DNA of 64,000 nt from Trichopria drosophilae. Taxonomy: Eukaryota > Arthropoda > Insecta > Hymenoptera > Diapriidae. Under the pieces are notes generated by a model. The model ran no database searches. It saw only the letters and a list, made by a program, of their open reading frames with translations, and was not told where the DNA came from. Where the stretch lies: positions 72,901,001-72,965,000 of the forward strand of contig CM059587.1 of assembly GCA_030407085.1 (NCBI GenBank), written 5' to 3'. How positions within the stretch are numbered: position 1 is the stretch's first letter; every line of letters begins with the position of its first letter. A program made the position numbers and the translations under genes. Below are positions 21,901 through 32,787 of the stretch, piece by piece.

Positions 21901-24300
21901 TGTGGTTTCACTAGAAGCCTTTTTGACCCCATGATGAGGTAGATAAACGATCGGTGCCGAACCCGAGGTGGATACGACGCGAGTCATATGTCCTTGTGCT
22001 TCGTAATCTTTAAGAAACTCCCGGTAAGCTTGCGAGTCGTTAGGATGACGAATAAGTCTCTTTTCGAGATGGGCAAAAGCACGTAACGCTATATTTTTTG
22101 TGTCGCCGATCGGCGTTTCCACGTCATCGCGGAATGGTAAACGGACCGTATAGCGTCCGGTGGTGTCGCGAGTGTGCGTCTCTTTAAAGTGACTTTCGCA
22201 CATTTGATCTTCGCGAGAAAGGGACTTTACGTCCGGTAGTTCCTCGGTTTCCCAAAACTTTCGAAGCGCGGAGTCTAAAGTCTTTAGATCGGCGCAATGA
22301 TGCGTAAAAGTATGCATGGTGGGGACCATGGATGGAGTGAGAGTCCGTCCCGATAATATCCACCCGAACGCGGAGTTTTGGGCGGTCGGATGCCCAGGAG
22401 GACCTTGAATGAGACCGTCTCGAAGAATGGACCCGTAAAGGTCAGAGCCGATGATAAGTTGTATCGGTTCGGTGCTACCTGGATCGTCATCAGCGAGCGG
22501 AAGGCCAGCTAAGGACGTCCACTTCGCCAAGTCGCATTTCGACGAGGGTATATACGCGGTGAGGGTCTTCATTACGAGTGCGTTCGTCTGAAACGAAGGC
22601 GAAGTAGCTGTACGCGGCGTTATTTTAATATGAACCGCTTCGTTGGACGAACCAGCGGTCGTTCCCCCGATCCCTGATATCGTCGTGAAGACCCGGATCG
22701 TACGAGCATGCAGCGCCCGAGCTAGATTTTCTGAAACGAAGGTCCACATTGAACCCTGGTCCAGGAGGGCTCGTACCCGAAGGAGTTTCCCGTTCGCGGA
22801 TTGAACATTAACAAGCGCGGTAGCTAACAAGATACTCGATGCCTGAATTGGTTGATTCGATGCGCAATGTGTCAATATAGCGTTTGATTCATCGACCCTT
22901 GCGACATCGGAAGGTAAAGCAGATCCCGCTGCGTTGGGGAGCTCAGGCTTTGCCGAATTAGTCGACCCACTACTCTGCTCTCGATGCAGCAGCGTATGGT
23001 GAGCGCGTTTACATATAAAACACGTGAATTTACTTGAACAACTAACGCCTGCGTGTGAATTCAAGCAGTTATTACACAACCGATGACGTTTAACGAACTC
23101 CGCCCGTTCGAAGAGCGGCATAGTTTTAAATCGTTTGCACTGATAAAGCGCGTGATTTCCCGAACAAGCTAAACATGAACGCGTAGTAGGAGAAGTGACG
23201 AACGATTGTACCTGTGCTTTGGTTCGAGTGCACGGTTTCGAGGCGTTGGAAGCCGCTGTAGTCAAACTGGATCCAGAGTGTTGTCTTGCAGAGTTCTCAG
23301 CTCCCTGCAATCCGCGAGCTCGACTTAAGATAAACTCCTTCAGTTCATTGAAGGTCGGATATTCGAGTGACGACCCGATGTTAAGTGACCAGGCTTTCCT
23401 CGTCTCTGGATCGAGTTTGTTCACTGTCATGTGTACCAACAGCGGATCCCATTGCTCGATCACGTACCCAAGCGAAGTTAACGCACCTAAAATCGCAACA
23501 AGTTTATGATGGAGCTCACGCAAACTTTGAGCCGATTCCTTTTTAATGACCGGAATGTCAAATAAGGATTGTAAATACTTATCAACTATGCAGCGATTAT
23601 TCGAAAAATGTGCCTTAAGGGCATTCCATGCTATACGAAAATTATCATTCGTTGATGGTGAATGGTCAATCATAGACAACGGTTCACCGGACAAGGACGT
23701 CTTCAAATAATGAAGTTTGCGGACGTTGTCGATTGACGGATCATTTACGATCATGGCGGTGAATAAATCAGCATACGAAGTCCATTTGTCGTAGTCGCCT
23801 TGAAATTTGGGCAGGACGATGCGGGGCAGATGCGATGTTGTTCGTTGATTGCGCTGTTGAGCAGTTACTGCAAATGTGTCAGCCGCGTCCGGCGCCATTG
23901 TCGAGGTTGACAGCGGCATGGTCTCTAGAGCTTCCTCAATGTCACCTAGCACAGCGAGATAAGCGGCTTCATGCGTGGCGAATTGCTTCTCTGCAAAGTA
24001 AGGATGTCGACTGCCGATGCCCGTAGCTGAAGGTAGGAGACGAGAGTGTGTCTGGCGGCATTCGGACCAAATCGTTGTCAGATAATTTCGATGCACCTTG
24101 AGTTTGGCTGCGGTCCGTTCATCGGGTGGAGGTAGGTTCTCCTGGGTGCGGATGATGCTTGCAAAATTTGCTGTCTGTAAAGAAATAAGGTCATCAAATT
24201 CATGCTGCTCAGCATCGCCAGTCATGGTGGACGAGAATTCGAACGATGACGACGATAAAAATGAACGTCGACGTCGAGCGCCGAACAATAAGTGCATCAA
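18946..24300 (-). CDS. BEL/Pao gag-pol polyprotein (1784 aa)
   Basis: A single open frame. The gag region near residues 150-220 carries LPKFQGDYDKW, typical of BEL/Pao gag. Cys/His knuckles follow at about 375-440 (CLACSGNHALYQC, CNNCLN, CFICKRAHH). The aspartic protease centre is LLDQGS (~512), where the classic D-S/T-G is D-Q-G, as is usual in this family. Reverse transcriptase has LCADVTQMYRQIW (~843) and catalytic YVDD (~925). The RNase H region has HGFADAS (~1097). The integrase has an H-H/C-C finger (~1403-1450) ending YRCVTCARF. Its DDE core is VDYAGP (~1477), SDQGTTF (~1542) and WEAGVKSVK (~1596). The C-terminal tail (RLTRWQLYRQILEHFWKLW) is also typical. No envelope-like frame follows. 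The start could be the Met at 24300 or the Met about 25 codons later (MTGDAEQH). Confidence 0.95.
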   Translation of the reverse strand: MMHLLFGARRRRSFLSSSSFEFSSTMTGDAEQHEFDDLISLQTANFASIIRTQENLPPPDERTAAKLKVHRNYLTTIWSECRQTHSRLLPSATGIGSRHPYFAEKQFATHEAAYLAVLGDIEEALETMPLSTSTMAPDAADTFAVTAQQRNQRTTSHLPRIVLPKFQGDYDKWTSYADLFTAMIVNDPSIDNVRKLHYLKTSLSGEPLSMIDHSPSTNDNFRIAWNALKAHFSNNRCIVDKYLQSLFDIPVIKKESAQSLRELHHKLVAILGALTSLGYVIEQWDPLLVHMTVNKLDPETRKAWSLNIGSSLEYPTFNELKEFILSRARGLQGAENSARQHSGSSLTTAASNASKPCTRTKAQVQSFVTSPTTRSCLACSGNHALYQCKRFKTMPLFERAEFVKRHRLCNNCLNSHAGVSCSSKFTCFICKRAHHTLLHREQSSGSTNSAKPELPNAAGSALPSDVARVDESNAILTHCASNQPIQASSILLATALVNVQSANGKLLRVRALLDQGSMWTFVSENLARALHARTIRVFTTISGIGGTTAGSSNEAVHIKITPRTATSPSFQTNALVMKTLTAYIPSSKCDLAKWTSLAGLPLADDDPGSTEPIQLIIGSDLYGSILRDGLIQGPPGHPTAQNSAFGWILSGRTLTPSMVPTMHTFTHHCADLKTLDSALRKFWETEELPDVKSLSREDQMCESHFKETHTRDTTGRYTVRLPFRDDVETPIGDTKNIALRAFAHLEKRLIRHPNDSQAYREFLKDYEAQGHMTRVVSTSGSAPIVYLPHHGVKKASSETTKLRVVFNASLKSSSSMSLNDLLCTGPKLQAELSDILLQWRTYRFVLCADVTQMYRQIWVDQCDRDFQRIVWRYDSTATLSEYQLNTVTFGVACAPYLALRVLQQLSEDEGHRFPQGAEILRKCLYVDDCLFGAHDIESARENREQLIAILGAGCFTLRKWASNASELLADIDPSNHGIAGVKTLHDSEGIKVLGVFWNPTRDAFQVSIHMDSPQVLTKRSLLSTIARLYDPLGWVSPVVVTAKIMMQKLWLLKLDWDDPLPQDICERWNRFTDSFPALNNFSIPRWTGQDANTAMSELHGFADASTSAYAAVVYLRVVNDTAPPQVTLLTSRTKVAPVKQLTVPRLELAAAVLLARTIASVQRNKGFNSLPVHCWSDATIVLHWLSQSPTRWKTFVANRVSEVQSLLPNVRWSHVSTTENPADLASRGLLASEFVDCQLWTHGPDWLSDPIITHSDEAPPLAEDAPLEMRVRTFIATPPAPDVLDILSQRLHSWQRILRVTAYVLRWRQRVKGSITTGPPVASEIATAQTIVFRWLQSHLFAAELCDLRAGNHVGATGPLAPLNPHLDEHGIIRIGGRLQHAKLAIAAKHPIALKTHKVTKLFVRYVHLRYLHAGVQLTLRTLRQSVWIIQAKKIIRSVIYRCVTCARFRTEFATQLMGNLPSPRVTRPARPFEHSGVDYAGPVQVRISRGRGRTSQSAWIALFVCFATKAIHIELVSDYSLEAFLAAFKRFAARRGLPRCMYSDQGTTFVGADSALNKAFTSAINDHECRSLLAQDRVEWHFLPPAAPHFGGLWEAGVKSVKYHLKRILGAHTPTIEELTTLLCEIEGTLNSGPLGPLTDDIEDLGCLTPGHFLVGTPLNAVPEPSVLDISANRLTRWQLYRQILEHFWKLWSTDYLNSLQHRSKWKFQSKPVSVGQLVLLKTLNLPPTKWPLARIIQCHAGSDGVIRVVKIRTSTNELSRPISQLALLPIDLESNVDTDAAT

Positions 24301-25020
24301 AGTACAAAATGATTTATAGCTGACAAGCTGTCAATGTCGGAGTATCTGTCAGTTGACTGTCACTTGACCGAATGTCAACAAACGAAGTTAACCGAACAGT
24401 ATTGACAGGTTAGTTATTGAATCGACGTTTAACAAGCTAGTATTAAAGGACATTGTTCGAAAAAATGTATTCAAAATACGTCACCAAAATTTTCAAAATG
24501 TTTGTATTAAATAGAACTCGATTTTTACGGTGTACGTAACGCATCCGAAGGCTGAGTTCGGCTTCCTAATGCCCGAGCGTCGTCCTACTACGGCGCCCTG
24601 GAGCGTCACCGGAGGCAGCGGCGGAGCAAGGCTTCGGTGTGGCGAAGGAGGAACTTGAGTCCCGATGCGACGGAGAGGGGCAGGCTGCGCGGCGTTGCTG
24701 GCGGGGCGGCCTGGCTGCTTCTCCTCTATGCGTGATCGGCTTCGTGGCTTCGTCGGTGGGGCGAAGGAGAAGGCGGCGTCTGCGCGATGATCCCAACTTG
24801 GAGACCAAGCTGCTGGTGGGACGGTGGGGGACGATTGATTGCGCCATCCACGGCCATGCGGTGAAAAATCGAAATTGGAATTTTTCGATTAGTTGTTGAT
24901 TTCCGTTTTATCTATAGGAAATCTTCACAGCCCGTACAACACTGTCACTGCACTCTATGCGAATTGATGTTTATCCCTTAGTCCAGATTTTATCCAGAAG
25001 AAATCCGTGAGGCGACGAGT
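24301..25020 (-). other. BEL/Pao 5' leader with an unusually GC-rich block
   Basis: This is the untranslated leader between the primer-binding site and the gag start. The part at 24560-24850 is strikingly GC-rich. It holds a 93-codon Arg/Ser/Pro-rich minus-strand frame with no recognisable domain, which is more likely a by-product of composition than a gene. Confidence 0.6.
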
Positions 25021-25039
25021 AATCCTGGCAGGATCGCCA
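25021..25039 (-). other. BEL/Pao primer-binding site
   Basis: On the minus strand, six nucleotides after the 5' LTR, the sequence reads TGGCGATCCTGCCAGGAT. It begins with TGG as expected for pairing with a tRNA 3' CCA end. The tRNA species was not assigned. Confidence 0.7.
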
Positions 25040-25045
25040 ATCTTT

Positions 25046-25486
25046 TGTTCGTTTATGCATAAAGGTCTCAGGCCTCCCCAACCGACTCACGGTATGAGAT
25101 GAGGGTCTCACAATAATGACACTGGATTAGGATTTGAGCAGCACTTTTAATTTCCTTCAAGGCTCTCACTATAACACATAAGAATTCACAAAAGAGCAAT
25201 GTTGCGCTGAGTTCGTAGCAACCACAGTTACCGGTTAGAATATCGGAAAACTGAATTCGCGATGCCTAATCGAAAAAACGGTTCATTCGCGTGGTTGCGG
25301 TTTTGATGGATGAGCTGTGACTGTCGGTCCGCCGGAAAACGTGTTACACGGTAACCACGCTGCTTACAGAGAGCGCGGGAGAACGCGCAACTCCGATTCG
25401 CGATTCCGAGTAAAAGAGGGCGACACCATCGGGTCGCGTCAAAATTGCGGAAAGTTGGTGATTCGCGCGAATTGCAAAACGCAACA
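25046..25486 (-). repeat. BEL/Pao 5' LTR
   Basis: This 441-bp direct repeat of 18414-18854 has TG...CA ends and is followed at 25487 by the target duplication ACCTC. It is the promoter-bearing LTR, since the element is transcribed toward lower coordinates. Confidence 0.95.
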
Positions 25487-27834
25487 ACCTCTATAAAATA
25501 AGAAAATTAATATTACAGATTGCACGGATACCGTTAACAACATTGAGACGTTGGCAAAAATTGAGAGTCCCATTACATAGTGAACATGAACGAACAGCTA
25601 TTGAAGAATCAGTTCCTAGTGTGGATAACTGTTTTGTAGATCATGAGGTGAATTTTATTATCATTTAAAATGATTAGAAGATCTTTTTAGATCTTTCGAA
25701 TGTGTGAATACTTTCATGCCTTACGGCATGCTTAAATTTGTTTATTATTTTCTTCCTTATAACATCATATTAATTTATTATGTTATTTTTGCTTCATGTA
25801 TTGCTAGTCAATAATCGTATTAACTTAATACTAAGTTCTATAGACGTAATACTAACTTCTTTTAGATGACTATTACAACCTAAAAATGCCCCTAAAAATC
25901 ACTCAAAAGACGTTTTTTTCAACTTCTCAGAAACTACTTAAAATTTTTTGTTTGTAAATATTCATGTTTCAATTGAGACTAATATCCACTAATAAAAATC
26001 TAAGTAGTTTTCAAGAAATTGAAAAAACATTGTTTTTGACAGTGTCTTTAAGGGCATTTTTCATCTCTACAATAGACTTCTGGGCAGGTAAAAAAATCAC
26101 GTGTAATTTTTCATGCGCTGCGCTCTAAATTTTCATGCAGCGAAAATCACTTTATGGAAGTGATTCTCGCTTTGAAGTGGAAATTACTTCTATAAAGTGT
26201 AAGTTTCAAAATTTTAAGAATATCGGTGAGGTATATTTGGGGCTGTTTCTTTGCAAGTAAAAGTCATGGCTTTTCTTTTTTTAATTACTTAGGGATATTG
26301 ATGTTTAGAAAGACTAGGCAAGGTTGAAAAAGCAAAGACTAAGTTTAAAAGGCAAATCTTGCTTTTTAAATTAATTCAATTGAATATTTTATTTTTATAG
26401 GACTTGTGCAGTGACGATGATAGAAGCGTATTAGGCATAAACGATGATGAGGATCATGGGTTTATTCCTGGCAAAGTTTCAGAAGAAACTGAAAAACTCG
26501 GAAACATAGGATTCCAACAAAAATTGCACGATGGTACATATTTGTCTATAGGAGAAGGTGTGTACGAAATATTAAAATTTTACATCAAGCATAATTTGAC
26601 AAAGAAAGCACCTTATGATATCTTAACTCTGATAAATAAGTTTTTACCGCAACCTAATCATTTGCCAAAATCAAAACATTTTTTATAAAAATTCATCGAT
26701 GCAAATCTACCCGATTCAGAGCATGTGATAAGAAAGCATCGTGTATGTGCAAATTGTAGTGAACATTTGGGACAATGGGACGAAGAATCTACGATATCTG
26801 CTTGTACTAACTGCAAGAATAAAAATATAAATGCCTCCTTCATTGAATACGATTTAAAAGCTGCAATAAAACATGAATTTGAATTTATAAATTTGAAAGG
26901 ATTAATAGACGCTTTTCGCAATAATATTTAACAGGATCAAAATTTCATAACCGACATAACTACAGGTCTTAAATATAAAAAGTTAAAAAATGAAATACTT
27001 CATCGAGATTACGATGTATGTTTACTATGGAATACTGATGGTCTTCCTTCTTCTAATAGCTCTAATGGACAAATATGACTTGTCCAAGCACAGATTATAA
27101 ACATACACCCACAAAATCGACGAAATTACCAGTTTGTTTGTGGTATATATATAGCAGTAATGTAAAAAAACCTAATATGCCTTCTTTTTTGTGGCCGTTT
27201 GTAACAAAAATGCAGAATTTACATGAGCAAGGTATCGAGTGGTACGATGAGGTACAAAAATGTACAATTCATATTATTGCAATTGCGCCAGTTGCAATCT
27301 TACAATTAGATGCACCTGCAAGTGCAGCAGTCCAACATATAATGTGTGTGAATTTGGTTGTACTTTTTGCGAGCATCCTGGTCAAACCTGCCAAAATGGT
27401 GACGGATTCAACAGAGTATATCCTATACTTAATGATGAGGGTGAAATACTTCGAACTAAAGAGTGTATGATAGTGGCTGTAACACGTAAACTTGTTTATG
27501 ATAATGAAACCATCCCTATTTCCATTAAAAGCTTAAACATATCTTTTTCGACATTTATTGTACCGTTTCGTGAAACCTACTGTATACAAATTGTTCCCGT
27601 TAGCGACATCAAGAATCAAGTGATACGTGTACTGAATTACTTATGTTTAATTTGAATGAAAAAAAAATAACATTTTAAAATTAGAAATTGTAGTTTCAAA
27701 ATTTATTAACTAATTAATCCATAATTTCGTAAAACCTAAAGTGTACTGAAACATTATATTTGTTACTGAAACATTATATTAATTACGTGTTGAAATAATC
27801 CATTGCGTAACGCACGGGGTGCATAAAATACAAT

Positions 27835-28575
27835 TCACAAAAAAATTTTATTTATATATGAGTCAATTTATCAACAAAGGAAAAAGAGACATAAAAAAAC
27901 TTTGAAAATTCATGTTCTATGTAAAATTCCCAATTTTATATTATTTTTATAAATTTTGTATATAGATTTTATAGTATCTTGATGTGAATATATATTCTTT
28001 CTAATAACTGTATAAATCATTTATACAACATGAAAATTTTAATAATACGCATAATTTTGAGTGTAAAATAAGAGTTTGCAAACGTGTGCTGATTGCGGCA
28101 CACGAGTTTTCGTCGAAGCCGAACATAGCGTACTATAATAGTAAATGATCCATTAATATGATGCAAAAAAAATCGTCGCACAAATTTTATGCATAGTATA
28201 TCATAAAATATTATATGCAAGGAATGCGTCAGAATTTCTGTAATTACATTTTAGTATCCAGTGTTTAAGGGTGCATTTTACGTATATGTTTCATAAAGTA
28301 TAATTCTGTGCAATATTATTTATGTCAATTTAACAAAACAGAAAAAAATGATTAAAAAACGTTGAAAATTTATTCAGAGTGTAGACTCCATATTCTACTT
28401 AAAATATCCAGTTTTATAGAATTTTTATAAAATTTGTATATAGATTTTATAAAATCTTTATATGAACATATGGTCTTTATAATAACTTTATAAATTTGTT
28501 ATAGAACCATTTTTTTATACTATTTTCATACAATTTTTATACAGTCCTTTTATTAAAATGTTATAAAAAGAGGAA
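27835..28575. repeat. Inverted copy of half of the 12770-14230 fold-back element
   Basis: Shared blocks in reverse orientation include 'gtcaatttatcaacaaagga'-like, 'tttatacaacatgaaaattt', 'aacgtgtgctga' and 'catagtatatcataaaatat'. This is non-coding. 27656-27834 shows nothing. Confidence 0.55.
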
Positions 28576-28577
28576 TT

Positions 28578-30385
28578 GACCCTTCCCTCGGAGTTTATGG
28601 GAAATTAATGAGCAATATACATATCTTTGATTACACAGGTCAACATGGTTTTGTTGTTGGGAAGCTGTGGGTCATTTCTGACGTAATTTTGTGAGTAAAA
28701 TCCGAATCCGAAGTCAGAAATGGCCCAATATTTGAGGTTATGTACTCGAAAAACACGTTTTTTTGCTATTTTTGAGGTTATGTAGAGAAGACACAACATT
28801 TTTAAGAGTTTTTCCTTTCGTTGGATCATATGGTATACTACTCTTTGTCTTTAATATGAGATACGCAGAATTCCATTATGATTTTTCTTCACCAAGATAC
28901 GCTAATTTGAAATTACGATACACATGTAAACAAATTTACCTTGATCTGCCCTTAAAGAACAAGCTCGAGGTCAAATTCAAATTCAATGTCATGAAACCTA
29001 TATAAATATAAACAAATATATAAAATATCGATATTTATAACTAAAAACACGTTTCAATATTGTGGCTGTTTTTTTGATAATTTTTTTAATACTTTGTTTA
29101 TTTAGCCATTTTGAATCCGCCATCTTGAATTACAAAATTTCAATATCTTGACTTCAAATTCGTAATTGGCAACGCCAAATATCACCAGTACAAATTTTCA
29201 AATGAAAATATACCAGTAAAAAATATCTGTCTCAAAGTATTTAAATCATATGCTCATGACATTAATGGGAATATCTCGTAATTTCTAAATGTCCGTAACT
29301 TTGTATGAAACAACCGTAGGTGATCGAATAAAACCTCAGTTTAAAGGGTAAAAGTAGTACTAAAAGATGCAAATAGTACAGAAAAGCAACAAAAATTGTT
29401 GTATCTTGTACGTAACCTCAAACATAGCTAAATAACGCGTTTCTCGAGTACACAACCTCAAATATTTCAAAAACCTGACGTGATGGACCAATTCGGACTT
29501 TGGGTTCGGATTCTACGCACAAAATTACATCGGCAATGGCACACAGCTTCCCAACAACATCCAAGAACCGCTTTTTTGTAGACCTGTGTTATTTAAGACA
29601 ACAGTCTGGTTTATTGTTGTAGACATTGTCATCGGAAGTGGCGCCATACTCTTAAGTCGAGGCAGTATATTTTGTAAAGAAACTTTCTTTGAAATACTAA
29701 TGCTAGCTCATTATAGATCATTATAAACACCTGGTTTTACATTACATTCTCAGACGTTTTGGATGATTCGTCATATTTCATGAAACATTCGCATTCAATT
29801 TTTTCCATTTGGCAGCCCGGTAAATTTTCATTTCCTCACGCAACGTAAAATAAATACTACATTTAATTAGTGTGAAAATTAAACGATAGAGATATTAATA
29901 TCCAGTAAATTTCAATTGTATTTATGCGTTAATGGATTAATAAATCCAGTAAATATAAGTAAACTATAAAATTAATTTTATCGCATTTAATTTTTTTCTA
30001 CATACGTTCTGAGTGCCTGTGATTAATTTTCACACTTAAGTGTAGTATTTATTTTACGTTGCGTAAGGAAATGAGAATTTACCGGGCTGCCAAATGGAAA
30101 AAATTGAATGCCAATGTTTTATAAAACATGACGAATCATCCAAAACGCCAAACAAAGAAATATGTTAACCAGGAGGATTACCTGAGATTGGAAAGTAAAA
30201 CCAGGTGTTTAGCAATCACTACTATTTCAAAGAATGTTTTTTACTAAATATACTGCCTCAACTTAAGAGTATGGCGCCACTTCCGATGACAATGTCTACA
30301 ACAATAAACCAGACTGTTGTCTTAAATAATCAAAGATATGTATATTGCTCATTAATTTCCCATACAAGGGAGGAAGGGCGATGTC
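28578..30385. repeat. Compound fold-back element
   Basis: The outer ends are inverted: 28590-28635 ('atgggaaattaatgagcaat') pairs with 30330-30370. 28640-28800 is inverted at 29395-29600 ('acctcaaatatt', 'gggaagctgtg'). 29588-29680 ('gtcatcggaagtggcgccat') is inverted at 30236-30325, and 29814-29880 is inverted at 30020-30088 ('caacgtaaaataaatactac'). At least two nested or fused fold-backs are present. 29100-29170 holds the dispersed 'gccattttgaatccgccatc' repeat also seen at 55380-55860. Confidence 0.6.
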
Positions 30386-31109
30386 TTCCTCATATTTATC
30401 TCCATGTTTTGCGGCTAACATAAATGTTCACTAATTATTCCAAAAGATGCCGCAATGCTTGAGGTATTCCTTTTTTTATCTTTTCGGTTGTACTCATGAA
30501 GGCTCTTTGATATATCTTAGGTCATTACATGCACTGTTCAAAATGTCATAAAATTTAATGCATATTTAATGTACTGTTCATTAATTTTTCTCATGGTATG
30601 TATAGATATACATTGTGAAGAATTAATGTATATGAGCTGGAAGTTTTTTGGCAGCATGTTTACAGTATAAGTTGCAAAATAATACAGTTCGACACCTCCG
30701 CATGACACCATCCATAAACGTGCGTTAATGCAAAAATAATTTTATTGAAACGTGCAGCACAATTCCTATAGACATTTAAATGATTCCTTCAGTTCTTTCT
30801 TAGATTGATATGTTAACTGAACATGCATAAACAAATAATTAGTTACCGAAATCACATGATATCAAACTTACATTCTTATTGTAATATTTCATTAATTTGT
30901 ATAAAATCAATTCCCCGATGAAGATGTTCGAAAGACATCAAGACGCGAATAAGATCCATAACATAGATTTAGTGATTGCGTTTAACTTTTACAAGTGGCA
31001 TCAAATTCAGCTAAGCGAAAAAAACTCTAATAAATGATATTACTTCATCATGTTATAATTAAATATAAGTGCTAAATATTGTTGATGTATATAAGTAGCT
31101 TTATATTAA
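30386..31109. other. No supported feature
   Basis: AT-rich sequence without a recognisable frame or repeat. Confidence 0.4.
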
Positions 31110-31370
31110 CGCTTTGCAGATTTTAACGAATGATGGCACATTTTTTCAAGAAAAAGATTCTCTGCAACTTTACCGAACGAGGTTTTCTAAATTTATTGCC
31201 TGAGCACTAAAATTACCCAAAAACTATTAAAAGTTATAACTTTTTTTCAGAATTAAATAGACATATTTTACGTTCGGTTTGAAAAATTGAAAAATTCTTT
31301 CGGTGAAGTTGTAGAAAATCTTTTTCTTGAAAAAGTAAGCAGTCATTCGTTAAAATCAATTCAATTTTTA
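31110..31370. repeat. MITE-like inverted repeat
   Basis: 'attttaacgaatgatggcac' and 'ttcaagaaaaagattctctg' near 31120-31170 recur inverted at 31290-31365 with mismatches. The ~260-bp unit has no coding frame. Confidence 0.55.
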
Positions 31371-31809
31371 AAATTTTTATCATAGCGAAACGATGAAAAC
31401 TTGAATCGTTAACAAAAGTTGTTTAAATTTTTGCAAGTTTCAATATTTTTTCATGAACAATAATGCTATCTCTCTTGAACAATAATATAACTCATGGACA
31501 TGATATTCTTGAAGTGTTATAAAAAATGTTTACCAAACATATAATATCCAGGGTATGAACTACTTTAACGTAGATTACGAGTAGAGGATTTGATTCAGTT
31601 ACATTTTTTTGATGGCATCAGGGCATTTGCTTGTCGTTCCCAAGCATTTGACAATAATTAAGAGTAAAGAAGAGGCCACGATGCCAAATACTTAGAACCA
31701 TTGCGTCAAGTCATAATCATAATATTATGAACTATAAATTGAACAATTATATAAAAGGACTAAGTAAGACGTAAGCAAGGTTTTTAATTTGTCATATTTT
31801 TGCAGTAAG

Positions 31810-32055
31810 ATTTATTTCTGTAGACGATCTCATCGGAAGCGACGCCATACTCCTAATTTGATGCAGTGCTTTCCAATAGTGAAGATAAATTATTACAAAC
31901 ACCTGGTTTCACTTTCTATTCACAAGTAATCCTTTTTAACATATTTGTTTGTTTGATGCCCTGGACGACTAGTCATGTTTTATGAATATTCGTATTCAAA
32001 TTTTATAGTTTAGCAGCCCGTTAAATTGCCACATGAATTCAGAAATGCTATGCTT
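31810..32055. repeat. Diverged half copy of the 29588-30330 fold-back arm
   Basis: 'atctcatcggaagcgacgcc' with 'atactcctaatttgatgcag', then 'aaacacctggttt' and 'gcagcccgttaaatt', parallel the arm at 29620-29825 in the same order. Confidence 0.5.
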
Positions 32056-32599
32056 AAGGGCAAAAATTAAACGCAGACACTGTGATCATTTTATATGACC
32101 GATAAAAAACTGTTTGTTCGTCTTTTACTGTATTAACATTAGATAAATATTCTTTATATTTTATATTATGTTTATCTTATTATGTTTTAGATGAGTTCTG
32201 TTGAAATATTGTACCATTCGTCGAGGTAAGTTGAGCGACTATAATTAACATTATTTTATGCATTCAAAATAATACTATAAACAACGAATTCTATTTATAT
32301 TAGATTACGAAGTGATTGTTATTTATTTCAACAAAAATTCCAAAATACAATTTGTACCGTATAAGCTTTTTGCTATAGAACATAAAACATTCAGTGTGCA
32401 ACATTTTTTGCCGTTCTTGTTATAGTTTGGCAATTATGTTTATTCCAAAAGTACGGATTGCTGACGCAAGAGGCTTTCCGGTTACAAAGAAATTGATGGT
32501 GTAATCCCAGGTACCTGCTAGAGCTTAACTACCCCTCCCTTCATATTTGTGACTATTAACTGGGTGTAACCTAACCTAAGGTTAGGCAGCCTATCACAG

Positions 32600-32787
32600 C
32601 CGACTTTTCCATCCCATTTTGACGAAACGTACAGTACTTAAGTACCATACCGTTTGCTTGTCCTTCATTCGAAGCCATTCAGCATTTAGGCATTGACCAG
32701 AGTGCTTGTGAAAGTTAAAGGCATAGTGCAGTGAAAAGCATCAGCAGCAGCCGATCTCTACAATATTAGTGAGGAACTTAAAACAAG
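32600..32787 (+). promoter_or_regulatory. Probable first non-coding exon and upstream region of the TAZ-like gene
   Basis: The segment ending AACAAG at 32787 is followed by a strong GTAAGTAA donor. It contains no long frame, and the next exon-like segment (34786) opens after a good acceptor. It therefore looks like a 5' UTR exon. The exon start is not determinable, and 32588 to about 32700 may be promoter. 32788-34785 would then be intron without other features. Confidence 0.35.

Larger units (their letters stand above)
18414..25486 (-). mobile_element. BEL/Pao LTR retrotransposon, complete and young
   Basis: The element is oriented on the minus strand. Both LTRs are 441 bp (5' LTR at 25046-25486, 3' LTR at 18414-18854). 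They begin and end with TG/CA and differ at only two noticed positions. The 5-bp duplication ACCTC flanks it at 18409-18413 and 25487-25491. A primer-binding site, one uninterrupted gag-pol frame and a polypurine tract are all present. The integration site is the short intron of the degraded transposase-like gene. The near-identical LTRs and open frame suggest recent insertion and possible competence. Confidence 0.95.
18225..27655 (+). pseudogene. Second CACTA-like transposase-related gene, degraded; BEL element in its first intron
   Basis: Three exons join in phase 0: 18225-18263 (MLRYHLYRRNDKQ, donor GTACGT), 25519-25647 (starts IARIPLTTLRRWQKL, donor GTGAAT) and 26401-27655. The third exon shows family landmarks: an acidic block (DLCSDDDRS...), a cysteine cluster RVCANCSEH...CTNCKN (26743-26820), NTDGLPSSNSS (near 27035), DAPASAAVQ (27310-27337), then CTFCEHPG and RVYPIL (near 27365-27425). 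These resemble the DAPARA/GCxxC/YP blocks of metazoan CACTA-related transposases. Lesions are stops at 26686-26688 and 26929, several stops near 27076-27150, and frame changes near 27150 and 27335. Without the BEL insertion the first intron would be about 177 nt. It is a different subfamily from the relic at 1-2095. Confidence 0.6.

Noticed and set aside
24566..24847. 93-codon minus-strand frame in the BEL leader
   Set aside because: Arg/Pro/Ser-rich frame in a GC-rich leader with no recognisable domain; it is not conserved in BEL elements as far as I know.
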